From Triticum aestivum (lineage: Eukaryota; Streptophyta; Magnoliopsida; Poales; Poaceae), in assembly GCF_018294505.1 (NCBI RefSeq), contig NC_057811.1:404390790-404454789 (forward strand): 64,000 nt of DNA. Direction: 5' to 3'. A program made the translations under genes and the position numbers. The notes beneath the pieces are model-generated. The model was not told where the DNA came from, did no database searches, and saw only the letters and a list, made by a program, of their open reading frames with translations. Positions 58,011 through 64,000 of this stretch are shown piece by piece. The stretch's first letter is position 1. The number at the start of each line of letters is the position of its first letter.

Positions 58011-61000
58011 AGAGTGAGGTGTCTATATTTGAGGGACTTTAGCGTAATTGAGATATTGTGCACTCATGGTTGATCAATTTGTTTCACAGTTTGTACTATG
58101 AGATAACGATACTTTTGAACATGCGTGATATACCTTGATGTATCAGAATTACAAACCTAAGATTGGAATTTTGGAATTCGACTCCATCATTAGCTTTTGT
58201 AATTCATTTAAACGGAGGTACATTTTTTAAGCCAGGATTTCGTGATTTCAAATTCATATATCAAACCTAGAGATATACACATACGGGCATGTTCAAACTT
58301 TATAATCATCCACTTTATTCATACACATACACATTTTTGCTTTTGTCATCATATTTAGGATAAACACATTTAGAATTTCATTTGAACTGGACCGTATGAT
58401 GATATTTGAATTGAATGGACAATCTAAGTTTCGAGTTGGAGACATTGATTTTCAAAACTTGCACTTTTTTTTTGCGTGCAAAACAAACAAATTGTCGGCC
58501 ATGATATCATAGTCGGCCATACGAGAGCAGAATACTTATAATTTTAGGCGCCAAAAGCTTTCAAAACTTCCCGCTCACATCGAAATATCACGCGCCCGAA
58601 AGTTTAGCCGTGCGATATTCCTGTTTTACCCCTGCAACATGAATGGAAAAGGGCTACTTTGGTAACTCCATTGTTTTGCCCTCTTTGCCCCCAACATTCT
58701 TCCCAAGAGCCCCTCCCCTTCCCCTCCCCGACCCCCAACCACGGCAAGCCGCCAAATCTAGTCCTCCGCCGCAGGGGTGGACCTCACACCCCGCCAGATC
58801 TATCTTCCGCACCTTGGAACCCCCAACTGCCAACTCACCACTTCACCGGAGCCGCTTCAGCGACTGGCTTGTCCACTGCTCCAGATCTGTTTGACCGCCA
58901 TCATGGTCCTCCGCACCGGATCTGCTTAACCGGCGCCCTCGTCCACGACAGCGTAGGCCCTTCACTGACTCCCTCGTCCGCCCCTTCACTGGCCCTTCAT
59001 ACAAGCCCTCGTCCGCCGCAACAGATCTGCCTCACCGAAAGCACTGTAAAACGTGCCCGCCGAATCCTTCATCCACTGCACCGGACCCGCTCCACGGAGG
59101 CCATATTCAACTCCACCGGCCCTGCTTTACCGACGCCGCAGCCTCATCAGGTTATTTCGATTTGTACTCCTTTGGTTTTTCTCTTTATCGTGCAACTGTT
59201 CACTTACCACGGATGAGCTTTCTTGTATGTCGACAGGCGCCGCAACCGTAGCACTGGAGCCGCTTCAGCGACGGCAACAGCCAGCCCAAACTCAACCGCA
59301 ACACGAGCACCATCGACGATCCTTAGCTATCAAGTATGACAACGATACCCATACGCCGCCGAGAATCAGGTACTATTATCCAACGGCCGGCGCCTATGTT
59401 CACTTTCCTAGCATAAGCACCGCATCTTTGAATTTCTTTAGGGCATCATTCAGTTTTTCATGAGACGCGTTATTCTGCTTGCACCTGTAGGGCCATACTT
59501 CTGGCAGTGAACATGTTACATGTGCTAAATTACATACCAGTGCAAATATAGTTAATATGCTTTAGTTTTGTTCTGATGCCACCTGTTGGTTCCATCAGAC
59601 TGCTTAATGTTCTCTATGCTTAATTACACATCAGCAAACTAGCATGTGGTTCCGCTGCTTTTTGTTTGTTTTACCCTACATTTTCTGACGCTAGCTATTA
59701 CATCACTGCTCCGAGCCTCTGTTCATTACTTGTTTGTGTGTTCTTGATCTTCCCAAGTTGCATGACTAATTTGATGCTTCTATTAATTATGGAGCTGCCA
59801 ACCCCATTAAGCAAAATATTTGTTCTTTTGGGGCAGGCACCTCGAACAAGCATAAAAATAGAGGGAAGCAGATATATTGTCGTGTATGCACACACCCTTC
59901 TTTCATTAGTTTAGATGAACCATTGATGATCAATTCGGACCAGTGCATGCGATTAAAATTAATTTTACCTAAATAGATGGTGCAGAATAAACTACAACAA
60001 CTAGATTTGCAACCACGGGATGCTGACAATATCTTCAAAGAACATTGCAACAGCAGCTAGGCTTCACAGCAACATATGGTAAGCCAGTGTGTTTTAGTAC
60101 ATGTGAAATGTAATGCGAGTGGGATGCTTTCTTGGCTTGTGCCCTCAACGTGTAATCCTACCGAATTACAAATAGTTCAGTTGTCTGCTTTGCTGTATTG
60201 CTTGATTCGAATGCTTATTTGTTGTTACGCTATACCTGAGTTGGCCAATATGTCAGCAGTGCCTGCTGTACTATCGTAAAGAAATGCATACCTATTTCAT
60301 TTGAGTCCTTAACTTTTCCTCTCAACTTCATCACAAGACTGTCTTCGTAGTTTATATGAGGCCACACTGTTAAGTGCTTTCTCAGATTATTTCAACTGCT
60401 TAGATGCCTTGGCAACTTAAATATAGCGGTTGTACACTCCCTTTCAACTAGGGATGTCAATTGGGTCCCGTTTAATCCTGATTAAAGTCCACTAGTGGTA
60501 TGATAGTTCAAAAGAGTTTTTGTTTTTTGAGGAAAATGAACTAGGGAGGTAGCAAAAACTAACTAGATGGGACTGGCGGATGTCGTTTATTTGCCACTTA
60601 CATCCCTAGTTTCATCTTACCATTTTAATTTCTTTTCGGCTGATGCTGCTTCGAACCATTTAAATATAGTTTGCCATGCTCGGCAATAATTCATCCGTTG
60701 TTTACCATGTAAGCTTACTGCCTGGATCATACGATAACTATCTCTTACTGATGTCCAGCAGAAACCTTTCAGGATGCAGTTCACACTAGGACACAATGTA
60801 CAACCCTTGAATCTATTTGTGGAAGCAGTGCGCCATCCATGTTACCAGATGGTAGCAGTTCAGAGGCAACTCCGCCGGAGAGTAGTCTGAGCACAGATAT
60901 TATAGTGCTTGAGGCTCTACTAGAGGCAGAAAGAGATGGTGTGGCTGCCATGAATGAGGTAATCTTTATCTTGAGGCTGGAAATTACGGAATTAGCGGCA

Positions 61001-61710
61001 CGCATTATGCAAGCAACCCAAGAATTGGAGGAAGTAAGAATGTTGCATTTGAAGACGGAGGAGGTCCTGCTGTTTCTGCTATCTGAAGCCCAAGGTAATC
61101 CCGGTTCTTCTTTAGATACCATTTGAAATTGTCATTAGATTATTGTTCTTGCATGTTGTGTCATGTCTCTGAATGGATTATGTTGCAAGACCCCCTATGT
61201 TGTCCATGTGTTGTAATGATCCGAATTTTTTAGGCGAGGTAATCCTCAGTACTTGTATGATTGACATAAGGTGAACTGTTTTTCGTGTGAGCATATTGTA
61301 TTGGATGAAATAACTGTTTGACTCAGAGTGTATCCAACCTACTGAATTCGAAGATCACGACATTTCTAAATCATAATCATATATAAAGGTGGAATAAATC
61401 TTTGTTGTGGTTTTGAAGAAATAAATAACAAAACGTATAATTATATGTGGATATTCGTAATCGAATACAAATTGGATTTGAATTTAGTTTGCCAGGTCCC
61501 AGGGCAAACGTGAATGCTAATTCTCCCAAGTTTTGAACGAAGCGGCTAAACACCCACTATAATTTGTGGGCTGCCCGAAGCAAGTGTTTGAGAGATGGAA
61601 ATTACTGTCTACCCCTGACACTTGACATCCTTATCGACCGGATTTACACTACTATCGATAGGGGTAGACTAGTAACTTCAATCAGACGTGACACGACGGC
61701 CTCTGAGCCC

Positions 61711-61961
61711 ATTCAGACACGGTGGGCGCCAAACGTGGGCGGCAAAACACATTTGATTCAAGCTCATCCGAAAGACATGTGTCTCTTCCTCCATTTCCCC
61801 ATTCATACACGGTGGGCGGCAAAACAAACTCTCCTCGTCCGAAATCGATGTAGGCTAATATTTTAAATAGGGGCAGATGTGTAACTTCCATCAGACGTGA
61901 CACAACCGCCCTACCTGTCAGGCCCGTTCATACACCGTGGGCACCAACCGTGGGCGGCAAA
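61711..61961 (+). promoter_or_regulatory. Repeated promoter motif with E2F-like sites upstream of Y2
   Basis: TTCA(T/G)ACAC(G/C)GTGGGC plus a GCCAAA or GGCAAAA box occurs at 61711-61733, 61801-61825 and 61926-61961, with a worn copy at about 62139. GGGCGCCAAA stands at 61724-61733. The same module occurs upstream of gene X. Confidence 0.45.
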
Positions 61962-62739
61962 ACACCCTCTCCTCGCCCAAAATAGTTACAGGCAAATATT
62001 TGGGATATGCGAGATTACCGTCCTATCCCCAACCGACGCGATGTCCGAAATTTTAAACGAGGGATAAGCTCGTAACTTTCCCCCATTTCAGAGAAGCGCG
62101 TCCCAAAGTTTGAGATCCCCCCTCCCGTCCATTTCCCCATTCATACACCGTCAGCAGCACGACAACCTCCGCACTGCGGCCAGCCTCCTCCGTCCGCCAC
62201 CCCATCCTCCACCTTGCCGGAGCTGCTACCCCTACCCCGTCGTCCACTGCAAGAGATGGACGTCTCTCATCCACGGCGCTGGACCAGGATCCTTTCATCG
62301 CCTCCTCTCGCTTCATTGGCGCCGTCGTCCACCTTGCCGTTGCCGCTCCTACGACCGCCTCGTCCACGGCAACAAGATATATCCCCCGACCCTGCCGTCT
62401 GCCGTCTAAAGTCTTCTTCCCCGCCGCTGACAGCCATCGCACCCGTAGCACCCTCAACGATCAGCATAGGCCTACACGGCGTCGCAATAGAGGTGGTACT
62501 CTTCCATATGTGCTTAAGTTATTGATCTCACCCGGAAAATAGATCGTAGTTTGTTTACTGTACTTTTCTTGTCCGTACCAAATCGTAGTGGCTAGTTGAA
62601 AGCAAACATTGGTTGCGAAGTAGCTTTGTCCGGTTTGCACCTTCAGATCCGCCATGGCACGGGCACTATACTCGTAAAGCTTATGGTTTCCCCCCTTTAT
62701 ATTCACTACCATCACCATAGGTGCTTCGTGTCGTGCTAG

Positions 62740-63545
62740 CACTGCTCCTCAAGACCTCAACCCAAAGCTTACGTGTTGAAATACGAATCTGATATGATGC
62801 TCATATCACTAAAACAGAGAACGTTTAATTGGTCACCTAATGTTCCTATATTCGTTTCGAAAAGCATGTGCGCCACCCACTGGTCCAGCTAGTTCCACTT
62901 TCCTGATTTTTCTCTTGATGCTTAGGGTTTTCCCCTTTTATCTACTCTACTATGATCTGCGTAGGTGCTTTCTGTCGTACTAGCATTACTCCACCCTTCA
63001 AGCTAAACAACACAACACTAAGAATTCGAAAGCTTAGTTGTTCAAATATGATTGTGATATGATACTGATATTAGTTAACCGACACATTTAATTGGTTAGC
63101 TAAAGGTCCCACTTGAGTTTCCAAATGCATGTCGCGACATATAGAGAGACATCATAATTGCATTTCTTTGTCACTTGTTGACCGTACATTCTTGTCCATA
63201 CCAAATCTTAGTTGTTATTTCAAAGCAAATATCGGTTGCTAACTACCCTTTGCGCGGATTGCAGCTTCAGATCTGCCATCCCACTGCCACGGTCAACACT
63301 GTACTCATCATGCTTATGTTTTCCCCATTTTATGATGACCACAATCAGCCTACATGGTTCGTGTCGTAATAGCACTGCTCCACCCATCGAGCTAAAAAAG
63401 CTTAGTTGTACAAATTCATATATGATATTATTGCTGATATTAGTAAAACTGAGAGATGTTTAATTGGTCAGCTAAATGTTCCTACTTTAGTTTCGAAATG
63501 CATGTGAGCCACATATGGAGAGACCGGAAAGAATAGTATTTCTCT
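62740..63545 (+). repeat. Intronic repeat, three diverged units, in Y2
   Basis: Units near 62740-62890, 62985-63165 and 63375-63545 share the order: GCTCC(A/T)C..., AAGCTTA.TTG..., ATATGAT, TTTAATTGGTCA, then TTTCGAAA.GCATG. A flanking piece with CTTCAGATC(C/T)GCCAT at 62560-62660 returns at 63185-63285. A related piece with GGTTTTCCC...ATGATCTG occurs in X near 14730. Confidence 0.65.
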
Positions 63546-64000
63546 GTGCGCTCTCGTTCATCATGGGTGGCCAACCGACATTGTATTGAAAGACTTGTAA
63601 TATCTTCAATCTGCTTGCTCTTCTGCTCTTCTTTAAGATGATACTCTTCTCTTGCAGTCGACTGGTCAGGTCGAGTTGTTCTCCCTTAGTATATTTTGAA
63701 TCTGTCAGCTCAGGTCGACTTGTTCTTCTTTACTATATGTTGAATCAATCATCTGCGAAGTGTCATCACTTCTGGAGCTCTCATATTTTGAGTAGTAGGC
63801 CACATTATATTAATGCACACAAAAAATTACAGCATGCATGGCATCTTTTAAAAGAATTGCAGAGATAGCACAAAGGGGTTTACAGGGAGGCAGTATTGGA
63901 TTAGAATCACTTCTGCATTACAAAGAAAATCTCACTTGTTTTTATGTTTTCATGCATGTCAGATATTGAACATAATCAAAATGAATATGAGAATGGGCGC

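Larger units (their letters stand above)
55825..61094 (+). pseudogene. Module Y1: second copy of the X-type transposon gene with its upstream region
   Basis: Same order as module X. A diverged ACTAGCAA terminus stands near 55829, then half of the foldback (56164-56585), a GT/GA tract (56880-58010) and an A/T-rich block (58020-58560). Exon 1 then spans about 58700-59150, Pro/Ser/Arg-rich, donor at CATCAG/GTTATT. Exon 59237-59369 has clean GT-AG sites and encodes a Gln/Pro/Arg-rich piece. Exon 60762-61094 is acidic and ends in a coiled coil of about 80 residues (IIVLEALLEAERDGV, ELEEVRMLHLK). The Ptta-like Trp-rich block of gene X is not present between them, so the copy is internally deleted or a different branch. 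Related to exon 1 of X and Y2 at DNA level. No function can be assigned. Confidence 0.5.
61300..64000 (+). pseudogene. Module Y2: third copy of the X-type gene, 5' end, running off the window
   Basis: The A/T-rich block (61300-61540) and promoter (61590-62140) align with 11750-12440 of module X. Exon 1 (about 62195-62490) matches X exon 1 codon by codon, but the X start ATG is TTG here; the next in-frame ATG is 62257. A donor near GAGGTGGTAC (62490) is in the place of the X donor. From 62500 to the edge it is intron-like, with three repeats. No later exon is in the window. Y2 follows Y1 head-to-tail with about 200 bp between. Confidence 0.5.

Overview
The window is plant nuclear DNA from a large, repeat-rich grass genome, most likely a Triticeae species (wheat or a close relative such as Aegilops). 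The case rests on a BARE/WIS/Angela-type copia LTR present in both orientations, gypsy elements with antisense accessory genes, CACTA transposons with long subterminal satellite arrays, a 4.5-kb solo LTR and Stowaway MITEs. I see no rRNA, tRNA or CRISPR, and no intact host gene. Family names (BARE/WIS/Angela, Sukkula-like, Sabrina/WHAM-like, Jorge-like CACTA) come from memory and were not searched.

Layout. (1) 1-9518: a Ty3/gypsy element of the Tat type (G1), entering from the left edge. It has a broken pol on the + strand, a spliced antisense gene (8690-4443, - strand) with its own TATA box, and a 3' LTR. (2) 10.1-21.9 kb: a spliced transposon gene resembling plant Ptta/En/Spm-type proteins (module X). 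Upstream of it lie a 440-bp foldback, a GT/GA-rich tract and repeated E2F-like promoter motifs. Its last intron holds a solo LTR (17277-21770) flanked by a perfect ATGTG target duplication. (3) 21.9-23.5 kb: GGGCC-rich satellite and the right terminus of a CACTA element, which sits inside the integrase of a copia element (C1, 23507-27553). (4) 27.6-29.5 kb: a LINE endonuclease fragment cut by a gypsy LTR. (5) 29.5-40.0 kb: a reverse copia (C2) containing a reverse Tat gypsy (G2), which has lost most of pol but keeps gag, protease and the antisense gene. (6) 39995 onward: a second CACTA begins with its left terminus inside the gag of G2. It carries minisatellites and five 0.35-0.9-kb repeats. 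Then come a NAC-domain gene fragment (46.2-46.9 kb) and two broken F-box/DUF295 genes (47.4-49.3 and 51.4-53.2 kb). Last are two further copies of the X gene module (Y1, 55.8-61.1 kb; Y2, 61.3-64.0 kb).

How it fits together. Nearly everything is nested mobile DNA. On the right side the order of insertion reads LINE, then gypsy LTR, then C2, then G2, then CACTA-2. The most interesting reading is that CACTA-2 is very large and has captured a NAC and two F-box gene pieces. They lie between a CACTA left end and CACTA-type gene modules, and no right terminus occurs in between. That is an inference: the right end is outside the window or lost. The two Tat elements show that their antisense gene is a regular component. 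In G1 its seven coding exons join with consistent phases and only two in-frame stops.

Four N gaps (about 13013-13021, 13820-13829, 20671-21048, 40964-41122) limit certainty. At three of them the flanking sequence is duplicated, which suggests joining errors.
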